Assembly (NCBI GenBank): GCA_964514215.1
Contig: CAZEPW010000011.1
Span: 6,824 to 70,823, forward strand
Source of the DNA: CAYQUC01 sp964514215
GTDB lineage: Bacteria > Pseudomonadota > Gammaproteobacteria > UBA6429 > Thiohalophilaceae
DNA: 64,000 bases
Reading direction: 5' to 3'
Below the pieces are notes generated by a model. It did no database searches. It was not told the DNA's origin and was given only the letters and a program-made list of their open reading frames with translations. The position numbers and the translations under genes are program-made. Shown here one piece after another: positions 24,704 through 33,471 of the stretch. How positions within the stretch are numbered: position 1 is the first letter of the stretch; the number at the start of each line of letters is the position of its first letter.

Positions 24704-26293
24704 TTACGTTTGAGAAAAATAATTTTTTAAATATTGTTCAAATGAAATTGAGTCCAGCTCTTCAATCTTTTTTTGTTTTTCAATCGATTCGACTGCTAGA
24801 TCTTCATAAAACTTAACTTGAGTTTTATCTAAATTATACTCATCAAAAAATTTCTTGTGTTGTTGTGATAAACGTAGCGCAAAATGGTAGAAGCCTTCTT
24901 GCTTACTTTTCATTTCAGATAACATTTTTGCCGATGGCGTTTTATCTGGATCAAGAAAAGCATTTCGTTGCACCGCTAATGATTTAGAATAATTAGTTGT
25001 ATGATTGGCTTTATCCAATGCGATACATATTTGTTGCATTTCATCACACAAGGATACACCCCAATCTTTTAGCAAACGCTCAGAACCACATTGTAAAAGC
25101 TTAAAATTTGGAGTACGCCCATAATGGGCTGTTTCTATTTCATTACGATCAATTTCAATTTGTTCCTGTTTTGTAATGCTATCGCTTTTTTGTAGCAAAC
25201 ACAGCATAATAAAGGCCTCAATAAAATACATTTGAACTTCATTAATACCCGATGGCTCAAACGCATTAACATCGAGAGAACGTAGCTCAATATATTGTAC
25301 CCCGCGTTTTTTTAATGCTAACGATGGTTTTTCATTATTATTTAAAATTTGTTTTGGTCTAACAGTACTATAATATTCATTTTCAATTTGTAATATATGA
25401 GTATTTAGCTGCTGAAACTCACCATTGCTTTTAACTCCAATATTAATATAGCCTGAGTAAGGTGTTTCAGTGGCAGATTTTAAGCTTTCAACATATTTAC
25501 TTAAAGAATTATAATCCGCTTTCACACCAGATTCATTTTCTTTATTGTTTTGATAACCAATATCCCCCATGCGTAACGATGTAGCATAAGGCTGATAATA
25601 ACTCGTTACATCAAAATGCTCCAGATTAGTGGATTGTCCTCCCAAAAAAGACTTACAAACGGCTGGCGAAGCCCCAAATAAATAAGGAATAACCCAACCA
25701 TTTCGTAATAAATTTCTTAAGATTCCAAAATATTGATCTGAAATAAAATCATTTAAATCATCAGTATTTCTCTGGTGAGCCTGAAACTGTACCCAAAAAG
25801 ATTCTCCTAAAGAATAATTATAATGAACACCGGCTATCACCTGCATAACACGGCCATAACGATGGCCTAAACCTTTTCGATAGACCGTTTTCATTTTTCC
25901 AACATTTGAACTACCGTATTCAGCTATCGGAATACTCGTTTCACCGGCAACAACACAAGGCATACTAGTCGCCCATAAAATTTCATTATCTAATTTATCA
26001 TAAACAAATTTTTGCGTATTATTTAAAAAAGTTAAAGACTCCTCGATGGAATTTAAAGGCGGAGTAATAAATTCAGTTAACGATTCAGAATAGTCTGTAG
26101 TGATGTAAGCATTGGTTAAAGCAGAACCAAGTGGTTTTGGATGGGCTAATTGTGATATTTTACCATCATGACCAACACGCAAAGTTTCTTTTTCAAGTCC
26201 AACTTTGCTATCGGGTAAAGTAGCTATAACATCGTCTTGTAATAACCAATCAATATTATTATTCAAATGCGAATTATTATCTGTATTTTTCAT
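24704..26293 (-). CDS. gshA: Glutamate-cysteine ligase
   Basis: 529 residues, matching the E. coli-type GshA (about 518). Recognisable segments: VGLEKETLRV near the N-terminus, TTDYSESLTEFITPP, HRYGRVMQVIAGVHYNYS, SLRMGDIGYQN and QYIELRSLDVNAFEPSGI. It makes gamma-glutamylcysteine, the first step of glutathione synthesis, in the cytoplasm. gshB is not in the window. It is divergent from the HAD gene. Confidence 0.95.
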   Translation of the reverse strand: MKNTDNNSHLNNNIDWLLQDDVIATLPDSKVGLEKETLRVGHDGKISQLAHPKPLGSALTNAYITTDYSESLTEFITPPLNSIEESLTFLNNTQKFVYDKLDNEILWATSMPCVVAGETSIPIAEYGSSNVGKMKTVYRKGLGHRYGRVMQVIAGVHYNYSLGESFWVQFQAHQRNTDDLNDFISDQYFGILRNLLRNGWVIPYLFGASPAVCKSFLGGQSTNLEHFDVTSYYQPYATSLRMGDIGYQNNKENESGVKADYNSLSKYVESLKSATETPYSGYINIGVKSNGEFQQLNTHILQIENEYYSTVRPKQILNNNEKPSLALKKRGVQYIELRSLDVNAFEPSGINEVQMYFIEAFIMLCLLQKSDSITKQEQIEIDRNEIETAHYGRTPNFKLLQCGSERLLKDWGVSLCDEMQQICIALDKANHTTNYSKSLAVQRNAFLDPDKTPSAKMLSEMKSKQEGFYHFALRLSQQHKKFFDEYNLDKTQVKFYEDLAVESIEKQKKIEELDSISFEQYLKNYFSQT

Positions 26294-26384
26294 GAAATTA
26301 ACTAAGGCCCCAGCATCACTTTTCGACTATTATATATTATTATGCTTAAATATTGACTGTTTACTGGAATTTTAAGGCTATTAA

Positions 26385-27089
26385 ATGCAACAAAAGCAAT
26401 TTAAAGTAATTACATTTGATCTTGATGATACTCTATGGGAATGTATGCCTATTATTGAAAGGGCTGAACAAAAACTCCGAAGTTGGCTCGAAGTAAATTT
26501 TCCAAAAATAACTGAAAAATATAGTTCTCTGGATTGTATTGAATTTCGGAAAAAAATTTCTGCACTTCATCCTGAGCATGCTCACGACTTTACCTTCCTT
26601 CGTAAAGCGCAGTTGTTTAATGTTGCACTTGATTCAGGTTATAGTAATAAAATAGCTGAAAACGTCAGAGATCAAGGCTTTAAAGTCTTTATAACAGAAC
26701 GAAGTAATGTTAAATTATACGATGATGTCATACCAGCATTTAAAATTTTATCGAAACACTTTCAACTTGGTGCCTTAACCAATGGCAATGTTGATCTAAG
26801 TAAAACAGAACTAGATAATTACTTTAGTTTTTCGTTAAACGCAATTACAGCAGGATATTTAAAGCCGGACTATCGTTTTTTTCAACAAGCATGCAAACTG
26901 GCTATAGTCGATTCTTCTAAAATATTGCATATTGGTGATCATCCAATTCATGATATTAATGGTGCCAAAAATGCTGGAATTGAGTCTGTGTGGTTAAACC
27001 GTCATAATGAAACTTGGCCGGACTTACCAAAGCCAAGTAAAATTATTTACAGTTTATCCGAGTTACCCAATTTTTTATTAAGCTGTTGA
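26385..27089 (+). CDS. HAD-family hydrolase, YigB-like
   Basis: 234 residues. Motif I is TFDLDDTLWECMPII, motif II LTNGN, motif III around KPDYRFFQQ and motif IV HIGDHPIHDINGAKNAG. The length and the WECMPIIERAE cap start resemble E. coli YigB, which dephosphorylates FMN and other small phosphates. Substrate here is not certain. The next gene (cnoX-like) follows after about 80 bp. Confidence 0.85.
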   Translation: MQQKQFKVITFDLDDTLWECMPIIERAEQKLRSWLEVNFPKITEKYSSLDCIEFRKKISALHPEHAHDFTFLRKAQLFNVALDSGYSNKIAENVRDQGFKVFITERSNVKLYDDVIPAFKILSKHFQLGALTNGNVDLSKTELDNYFSFSLNAITAGYLKPDYRFFQQACKLAIVDSSKILHIGDHPIHDINGAKNAGIESVWLNRHNETWPDLPKPSKIIYSLSELPNFLLSC

Positions 27090-27167
27090 ATGTTTCGTGT
27101 TAATATTGAAATTATTGATTAAAATCACTATCCTATTAAAATACACTAAAAAGATCTATTTCACGCA

Positions 27168-28031
27168 ATGACTGATAATCCTTATATAATAGAAGTTAAC
27201 GAACAAAATTTTGTATCTGCCGTAGCGCAAAACTCAAACCGTGTCCCGGTTTTTTTAGACTTTTATGCTGATTGGTGCGCTCCCTGCAAAACGTTGACAC
27301 CAATATTAAGTAAACTTGCTGAAGAATATCAAGGTAAATTTATTTTTGCCAAGGTAAATAGTGATGAACAAAAAGAACTTGCAGCTCAATTTGGTATTAA
27401 AAGCTTACCTACCGTAAAAATTGTTAGACATGAAAAAACCGTCGATGAATTTCAAGGTGCAAAAACAGAAAAAACATTACGTGAATTAATAGAGCAAGTT
27501 ATCGACCATGAGTGGAATGATCTGCATCAACAAGCAGTTGAAAAAATTCAGCAAGGTGATTTAAACGATGCTATTGATTTATTAAAAAAAGCCTATGAAT
27601 TACAACCAAACGATCTTCAAATAAAAACAGATTTAGCATCAATTTTATATCAAACCGGCAATATTACAGAAGCAAATCAATTATTAGACTCTTTTAATGA
27701 AGTCGAGAAACAAGAAAGTAGTGTGAAATCATTGCTCACCAGAATTAACTACCAACAAATCGTTGCTGGCGCACCACCACAATCAGAACTCGAAACCATT
27801 ATCAAGCAAGATCCAAGCAATTTACCCGCTCGTCACCAATTAATTGCAAACTTAATTTCCATCGGGGAATATGAACCGGCTTTGCAGCAATTACTCGAAG
27901 CGATGAAACAAGAAATGAAAACCAAAGAAACCAAGGCTCAACAGGCTTTAATCGAAGTATTTGGCTTACTTGGAAACAGCGGTGAATTGGTCAAAAAATA
28001 TCGAGCAAAAATGTCTTCAATTTTAAATTAA
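27168..28031 (+). CDS. cnoX: Thioredoxin with C-terminal TPRs, CnoX (YbbN)-like, active-site CAPC present
   Basis: 287 residues, like E. coli CnoX (284). An N-terminal thioredoxin domain with FYADWCAPCKTLTPIL and KSLPTVKIVR is followed by about 160 residues of TPR-like helices (AVEKIQQGDLNDAIDLLKKAYELQPND). E. coli CnoX has lost the redox pair (SQHC) and works as a chaperone-holdase with GroEL. Here both cysteines are present, as in many other bacteria, so thiol-disulfide activity is likely. Confidence 0.85.
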   Translation: MTDNPYIIEVNEQNFVSAVAQNSNRVPVFLDFYADWCAPCKTLTPILSKLAEEYQGKFIFAKVNSDEQKELAAQFGIKSLPTVKIVRHEKTVDEFQGAKTEKTLRELIEQVIDHEWNDLHQQAVEKIQQGDLNDAIDLLKKAYELQPNDLQIKTDLASILYQTGNITEANQLLDSFNEVEKQESSVKSLLTRINYQQIVAGAPPQSELETIIKQDPSNLPARHQLIANLISIGEYEPALQQLLEAMKQEMKTKETKAQQALIEVFGLLGNSGELVKKYRAKMSSILN

Positions 28032-28310
28032 AGCGATATTTGAACTAAAATCCCCCATCTGTATAAGTACTCACTTATTAAGTCACTAGTAAATAACAGA
28101 AAAACAAATTTTTAATTAAAAATCATTCTAAATATCTGGATCCAACGACGAAATAATGGATAATAGCTCAATAAGTTAATTCCCCTCCTGCAAACCAATT
28201 AACCATAGTTAAAACATGGTTACTAACTTATATTTATAAACAAGATGCGTATATAAATCGCACAAATATTTTTATTATTTTTGGTGTTAATACATAAAGG
28301 TGGAATAATT

Positions 28311-29177
28311 ATGAAGAATCAAACATTCGCTATCCTCATTTCTCTCCTTAGCTTTTCAGGAGTGCTACATGCAGCGGCAAAAGATAATCAAATCTCCTGG
28401 GCTGGGTGTGGTATTACTAAAAAAGCATTCATGCAGGAGCTCGCATTAGCCTTCACCGCTAAAACCGGTGTGGAAGTTTCACTACAAGGTGGGGGGGCGA
28501 CAAAAGGTATTCGTGACACGCTAAAAAATAAAATTGACATTGGTGGCACCTGTCGAATGACCCTGCCGAGTGTTGAACAAACGGAATTGCACGCCACCTT
28601 ACACCCTGTTGCTTGGGATGCTCTTGCTATCATTGTAAATAAAAAGAATCCCGTTACGAATTTAACGATGGCTCAAATTAAAGATATTTACACAGGCAAA
28701 ATAACCAATTGGAAATCTATCAATGGACGCAATGCGCCAATCCACCTCTATACTCGTCGAGGTAAAATTTCTGGTGTAGGTTATGCTATCCGCCAATATA
28801 TATTTAAAGACAGTAGCATGGTATTTAAAAGTGACTATATCGTAAAGTCTTCTGGGCCACTAGAAAAAGCTTGTGAAAACGACATTAATGCCTTAGGCAT
28901 TACCGGTATTAGTAGCGCAAAAAAACGTAATGTTAAAATTGTAAGCTTCAATGGTATGAAACCAAGTTATAATAATTTAAAAAACGGTAAATATTTTCTG
29001 TATCGTCCCTTATATCTTGTAACCAGCCCTGCTCCTTCACAATTAACAAAAGACTTTATTTCTTATGCAACATCATCTGAAGGACGACGTATCATTAGAG
29101 ATAATGGAACAGTACCTTATTTAGACGCGCCACGACTATTAACAAAAATGTTAGTCTATGGTTTTGGTGTAAAATAA
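28311..29177 (+). CDS. Periplasmic phosphate-type substrate-binding protein (PstS-like)
   Basis: 288 residues from the ATG at 28311, which is preceded by a strong AAAGGTGG. The TTG at 28281 is an artefact. A signal peptide ends LHAAAKD. The mature protein has the PBP-like fold: SWAGCGITKKAFMQEL, LQGGGATKGIRDTL, IGGTCRMTLP, AWDALAIIVNKKNPV and ITNWKSINGRNAPIHLYTR. Ligand is probably phosphate or a related anion. No permease or ATPase genes are adjacent, so it may work with a transporter elsewhere or as a sensor. Confidence 0.8.
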   Translation: MKNQTFAILISLLSFSGVLHAAAKDNQISWAGCGITKKAFMQELALAFTAKTGVEVSLQGGGATKGIRDTLKNKIDIGGTCRMTLPSVEQTELHATLHPVAWDALAIIVNKKNPVTNLTMAQIKDIYTGKITNWKSINGRNAPIHLYTRRGKISGVGYAIRQYIFKDSSMVFKSDYIVKSSGPLEKACENDINALGITGISSAKKRNVKIVSFNGMKPSYNNLKNGKYFLYRPLYLVTSPAPSQLTKDFISYATSSEGRRIIRDNGTVPYLDAPRLLTKMLVYGFGVK

Positions 29178-29186
29178 CATATTGTG

Positions 29187-29212
29187 AAATGATTAGATGG
29201 AACTAATCATTT
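29187..29212. terminator. Hairpin between convergent genes
   Basis: A perfect 10-bp inverted repeat (AAATGATTAG, 6-nt loop, CTAATCATTT) lies between the PstS-like and patatin-like genes and overlaps the latter's stop codon. There is no long T tract, so termination efficiency is uncertain. It could serve both strands. Confidence 0.5.
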
Positions 29213-30198
29213 ATCAAAAACAAAGCCACCTCGTCTAAAACAGCATTATATTTTGCTGCATTTTTTAAACCAGCGAGCCTAAGTTTTTCAATGTTTTCTA
29301 TAGAGCCATTATCCAATGCCGTATCAGCATCATAAAGACTGGGTTGAATACGGTAAAACTTGGCATTATCAACAGTTGATACTATTTTATCCATATGATA
29401 ATCAATCATTTGAGGCCCACCGCCTAACGCAATATCCAATAATGGTTTAGTCCAACTAAGTAACCCCCAGTTTTTAGCGTTATTAAACGAGTAAGGCTGT
29501 AATTCCATGCCAGTGCCAAGCGATAATATCATCAAATCTTTAATGCCAGATACACCTTCAAACTTTACCGCTTCTGAATAGGCACATAAAGTAGGATTAT
29601 TGGCAACCACACCACCATCGATTAAATCCAACTGTTTTTGATTAGAGCCAATTGATTTTACTTGAATTGATTTAAAAAATGTTGGTGCAGCAGAACTAGC
29701 CCTCAGTAAATCCTTAACGTAAAAATCTTCATTTTTTAACAAAGCATCGTGTTGCGCGAATATAATGGGTTTTCGCTGATTAATATCATAAGACAGTAAA
29801 CACGTAGCTTTCGTTAATTCACTTAATTTTGTTTCACCAAAGGCATTATTAAGAACGTCTTCTAATTTTTTTTCAGATATTTTTTCACCTAAAATTGACC
29901 ATAACGTACGTAAATTACGAAAAAAGCTGACATTAAAAATAGCAGTGCCATGCTGTAAATAAAACCTAACAGCATCTTTAGCCGAAAATTTTAATTGGCC
30001 ATTTTTATCAGGACAAATATATGCCGAGGCCAAAATCGCCCCAGTACTGGTTCCTGCAACCAAATCAAAGTAGTCTCCCAAACGAGCGTTAGAATTGCCC
30101 GATAATTTTTGCAGCTTATCTTCAAGCGCTACTAAGATTTGCCCCGGAAGAATACCACGGATTCCACCACCATCTAGCGATAAAATTTTAAACGACAT
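29203..30198 (-). CDS. Patatin-like phospholipase
   Basis: 331 residues. LSLDGGGIRGILPG is the oxyanion glycine loop, VAGTSTGAIL the nucleophile elbow (Ser), and LIDGGVVANNP the Asp of the Ser-Asp dyad. Such enzymes release fatty acids from phospholipids. The overall form, with a GGGIRG start and no transmembrane region, resembles CapV, but no CD-NTase is near. It overlaps the HIT gene by 1 nt, so the two are coupled. Confidence 0.85.
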   Translation of the reverse strand: MSFKILSLDGGGIRGILPGQILVALEDKLQKLSGNSNARLGDYFDLVAGTSTGAILASAYICPDKNGQLKFSAKDAVRFYLQHGTAIFNVSFFRNLRTLWSILGEKISEKKLEDVLNNAFGETKLSELTKATCLLSYDINQRKPIIFAQHDALLKNEDFYVKDLLRASSAAPTFFKSIQVKSIGSNQKQLDLIDGGVVANNPTLCAYSEAVKFEGVSGIKDLMILSLGTGMELQPYSFNNAKNWGLLSWTKPLLDIALGGGPQMIDYHMDKIVSTVDNAKFYRIQPSLYDADTALDNGSIENIEKLRLAGLKNAAKYNAVLDEVALFLIND

Positions 30199-30644
30199 TA
30201 ACCTGCCTTTTTGTTGTTATTTAAAATTAGTGAAAATACAGAACCCAGTTGTGTCGTTAACAGATTTTTAATTTCATTGATACGTAACTCAGTATAAGCT
30301 TGCTTTTCTGTAGTACCCCAAACCACATTAGGCCAACAATAGTCAGATGCAGCTCGCCCCACTATATGGATGTGTAACTGCTTAACTACATTACCAATAG
30401 TGGCAATATTTAATTTAGAGACTTCAAAATTATTTTTAACAAACAAACCTAAACGGTTTAGTGCATCTAATAATTGATGTTGATCATAAGTAACTAAGTC
30501 GATAATTTCTGTTTCAGTGGTTTTTGGGACGATAATAAACCATGGTAAAAGCGCATTATCCATCAAGAGTAATAGACTACTATTTATTTCACCTAGGGTG
30601 ATACAGTCATTATCAAGCCGTGAATCAAGTTCAAATGTTTTCAT
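30198..30644 (-). CDS. HIT domain protein
   Basis: 148 residues. The histidine triad is in QLHIHIVGR near the C-terminal half; the last His of a full HxHxHxx is replaced (H-I-H-I-V-G). The N-terminal LDSRLDNDC and ALLPWFIIVPK are typical. HIT proteins hydrolyse or transfer nucleotides. Lack of the third His may alter activity. It lies 4 nt after msrA and overlaps the patatin gene by 1 nt. Confidence 0.8.
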   Translation of the reverse strand: MKTFELDSRLDNDCITLGEINSSLLLLMDNALLPWFIIVPKTTETEIIDLVTYDQHQLLDALNRLGLFVKNNFEVSKLNIATIGNVVKQLHIHIVGRAASDYCWPNVVWGTTEKQAYTELRINEIKNLLTTQLGSVFSLILNNNKKAG

Positions 30645-30647
30645 AAA

Positions 30648-31238
30648 TCAATGCGTAACCCTTTTGCCCCAAATTTCTTTAAGTCTTTTATCTCGGCCAC
30701 AATTCCAACGGTAAAAATTATAACGAACAGAATTATTTTTATAATAGTCTTGATGATAACTTTCTGCACCTTTAATTGGATAGAAAATCGAAGCTTGCAA
30801 CACCGGCGTAATTACTTTTTGATTTGGAAATTGATCCACTACCTTTAGCCGTGATTTATCAGCCAATAATTTTTGCGATTCATCGGCAACAAAAATAGCA
30901 CTTAAATAACTTGAGCCTTTATCACAAAATTGACCACGAGCATCAAATGGATCAATATTTACCCAAAAATAGTCCAATAATTCTTGATAGTTGATAATAG
31001 TAGCATCATAAGAAACTTCTACAGCTTCATAATGACCTTGATGATTCCCAGAATATGTTGGGTCTTTAATTTCCCCTCCAGTAAACCCTGAAATAACAGA
31101 TGAGACACCTTTTAGTTTTTCAAAATCAGATTCCATACACCAAAAACAGCCACCAGCAAAAACAGCTTTATCTGCAAAAGCAGTATTAACAAAAGACAAT
31201 AATCCGACAAGAAAGATAAAGGTAATTTCATTCCTCAC
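30648..31238 (-). CDS. msrA: Exported peptide-methionine (S)-S-oxide reductase
   Basis: 196 residues with a signal peptide (MRNEITFIFLVGLLSFVNTAFA). AGGCFWCMESDF contains the catalytic Cys, GGEIKDPTYSGNHQGHYEAVEVSY is the substrate pocket, and DPFDARGQFCDKGSSY supplies a further Cys. It would repair oxidised methionine in periplasmic proteins. A cytosolic second MsrA is encoded at 56563-57198. The cytochrome c gene is 24 nt upstream, which suggests cotranscription. Confidence 0.9.
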   Translation of the reverse strand: MRNEITFIFLVGLLSFVNTAFADKAVFAGGCFWCMESDFEKLKGVSSVISGFTGGEIKDPTYSGNHQGHYEAVEVSYDATIINYQELLDYFWVNIDPFDARGQFCDKGSSYLSAIFVADESQKLLADKSRLKVVDQFPNQKVITPVLQASIFYPIKGAESYHQDYYKNNSVRYNFYRWNCGRDKRLKEIWGKRVTH

Positions 31239-31262
31239 ATTATTTCCCTCATTAATGATATT

Positions 31263-32027
31263 TTATTTCGTTGATAATGTTCGAGTAAATGTAACGATGT
31301 CAATTTGATCTTGTATATTCAATAACCTTAAAGAAATCATAGCAGCATTAGGTTGGCCATTTCTAATTTTATGGAGAACTTCCCACGGGTTTTTATTTGC
31401 GACAGTACCAATGTATTCTGGGATTTTTTTGCCCTTATGAAAATCAATCATTTTGCCATCATAACCATGACAAACTGCACATATTGTTTGAAAAAATTGA
31501 GCTCCCCGTTGAGCACTTCCCTTAACTTCCTTACTATTTACATCAATATATTTACTCATATTTAATTGACCACGGCTAACAAATAAAGCCAAATTTTCGA
31601 GCCCGCTATCGTTAATCATTGTTCTTGAATAACCATGAGTTTTATTGCGAATAATTTTCTTTATGATAGCCACAGGCTGGCCGGACATATCCCTTATGCC
31701 TTTGACACCAGAAAAATGGGAACCGTTTTTATAAGCCCCGTTCCGTCCAGTATAATCCCAGCCATGACATTCTTTACAACGCCAAGTTGTTGCCCCTTGT
31801 TTTTTACCCGCAGCAGGATAACTCGGATGTGTAATATCCGGGCTAGCAACATTTAATGCTTTAGACCAATTATCATAAATCTTGCCCCCCTGACTTAACT
31901 TCCAAGCATCCGTTGGATTATCCAGAGCAATTGCATCTTGTTTTATTAATATAAAACTAGTAAAAATTAATCCTGTTGATAAAATACCACTATAAATCGA
32001 TTTAGAGCTTAAAAACATATTCTTCAT
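31263..32027 (-). CDS. Periplasmic dihaem cytochrome c
   Basis: 254 residues with an N-terminal signal or anchor. Two CxxCH motifs: WRCKECHGWDYTG (about residue 85) and ICAVCHGYDG (about residue 190). Methionines downstream could be sixth ligands. The first domain also has THGYSRTM and the second GQPNAAMIS. It would carry electrons in the periplasm, perhaps to an oxidase or dehydrogenase not in this window. It is first in the minus-strand series that continues with msrA, HIT and patatin. Confidence 0.85.
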   Translation of the reverse strand: MKNMFLSSKSIYSGILSTGLIFTSFILIKQDAIALDNPTDAWKLSQGGKIYDNWSKALNVASPDITHPSYPAAGKKQGATTWRCKECHGWDYTGRNGAYKNGSHFSGVKGIRDMSGQPVAIIKKIIRNKTHGYSRTMINDSGLENLALFVSRGQLNMSKYIDVNSKEVKGSAQRGAQFFQTICAVCHGYDGKMIDFHKGKKIPEYIGTVANKNPWEVLHKIRNGQPNAAMISLRLLNIQDQIDIVTFTRTLSTK

Positions 32028-32202
32028 TTCAATACCATAGACTAAATAAATGACTTTATAATTATAAATTTACCTGTATATACACAAAGGAAGCATGTGT
32101 TAAGCCAGTATACTATATAAGCGGCTATAAAATAACATCATTCGGTTGATTCAAACCAGTATCAATTTAAATATTAATCGTAGTGCGTCCATTCAAATTA
32201 AA

Positions 32203-33471
32203 CTACATTGGTTTACATTTAATTTTAAAATCGACATGATAATGTTCATCATGACGAACCCAGGATTTTTTATTAGGGATTAATATATTTTTTTTGATAT
32301 AGCGTCCATAACGACTCGCATACAATTTTTGTTGAAGTTCAGGCGCAAATAAAACCCGCCATACAGTAATACCATTATTTAATGCCGCCTTATTTAACGC
32401 AACCAAATGTGCTCCTAACGCATCAAAATCGATTTGATGTGTGCCATTTTTGCCATTACGGTCAAAATCAACATCATAACCATAACGATTAAACGCATTC
32501 GTTGTAAAATATGCTGACTTTTTATTATTGTTAAATACAGGCACCATAAAATCAATCGACAGACCATTTTGATGCGTTTTATGTGGTTTAAATAACCCAC
32601 CACTTTCAAATCCCGATTCAGCATACTTATAAATATAGTCAGGATGAATTTCTACTAGCTTATCATAAGATTCAATTACAACATTTTTGACTGTGCTATG
32701 CACATAAGTTCTACCGAGTAATTTAGGAATATAACCATACGACGTAAAATTCTTGCCCTCACTCGGCAATTTAACACCGTTGTCGAGTCGACCATTTTTA
32801 GTTGAACCATAGCAAGTACTACTATGAGGTTTTGCGTTACTCAATCGCAACGTAAAACTCATGCTCAAAATAATAAATAAACCAATAACAATTAATAAAC
32901 TTGCTGAAAAAATATTAAATGCTTTTAATATTTTACTATTTTTTATTATTTTATGCGCACGGTGCGCAGCAAAAACATAACACAGTTTTGCTCCACCAAC
33001 AGCAATAAAAGTAATAACGATAATAATACTAACATCACGATATGAAACAGAAAATAGCTCAACGAACGTAGGAAAAAAACCTAAATAAAATAATATTGCT
33101 TTTTGATCACTTAATGTAATAATTAATCCAGCTAAAAAGCTCGACAATAACGATGATTTAGAAGTTTCACTTTGAATCGTAGTTTTAAGTTGCGAACGCC
33201 ACAAACTGAGAGCTAAAAATATTAAATAGGCTCCACCTAGAAACTGTATTATAAAAAAATACTGCCCCAAACTGGCAGCTAAGATAGACAGGCCAAAGAT
33301 GGCTATCAAAATATATGTGATATCACCAAGCACAATTCCCAGACTAACGAATAATCCATGGCCATAACCATGAGTTAACGTTCGAGTTAAAACCGTCATC
33401 GAGCTAATGCTGGGTAATAATGCCCCAATAAACATCACACTAAAAAGAACGGTGAGGCTATAGCTCGTCAT
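32203..33471 (-). CDS. LysE-family exporter fused to a MepA-like murein endopeptidase
   Basis: One uninterrupted 422-residue frame. Residues 1-205 form a LysE/RhtB-type transporter with about six membrane helices (IGALLPSISSMTVLTR, LGGAYLIFLALSLWR, SDQKAILFYLGFFP). Residues about 214-422 match M74 endopeptidase MepA: HKTHQNGLSIDFM and VRHDEHYHVDF carry the zinc ligands, and the CYG...C cysteines are present. The joint has ILSMSFTLRLSNAKP, which looks like the end of a signal peptide. The MepA part should face the periplasm. It overlaps the AraC gene by 4 nt. I know of no standard LysE-MepA fusion. Confidence 0.8.
   Translation of the reverse strand: MTSYSLTVLFSVMFIGALLPSISSMTVLTRTLTHGYGHGLFVSLGIVLGDITYILIAIFGLSILAASLGQYFFIIQFLGGAYLIFLALSLWRSQLKTTIQSETSKSSLLSSFLAGLIITLSDQKAILFYLGFFPTFVELFSVSYRDVSIIIVITFIAVGGAKLCYVFAAHRAHKIIKNSKILKAFNIFSASLLIVIGLFIILSMSFTLRLSNAKPHSSTCYGSTKNGRLDNGVKLPSEGKNFTSYGYIPKLLGRTYVHSTVKNVVIESYDKLVEIHPDYIYKYAESGFESGGLFKPHKTHQNGLSIDFMVPVFNNNKKSAYFTTNAFNRYGYDVDFDRNGKNGTHQIDFDALGAHLVALNKAALNNGITVWRVLFAPELQQKLYASRYGRYIKKNILIPNKKSWVRHDEHYHVDFKIKCKPM

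Noticed and set aside
28032..28310. Pho box upstream of the PstS-like gene
   Set aside because: I searched by eye for CTGTCAT-type repeats and found none that fit; phosphate control cannot be supported.
29203..30198. Patatin as a CBASS effector (CapV-like) in an antiphage system
   Set aside because: No CD-NTase, Cap2/Cap3 or other defence gene is adjacent; its operon partners are HIT and MsrA.
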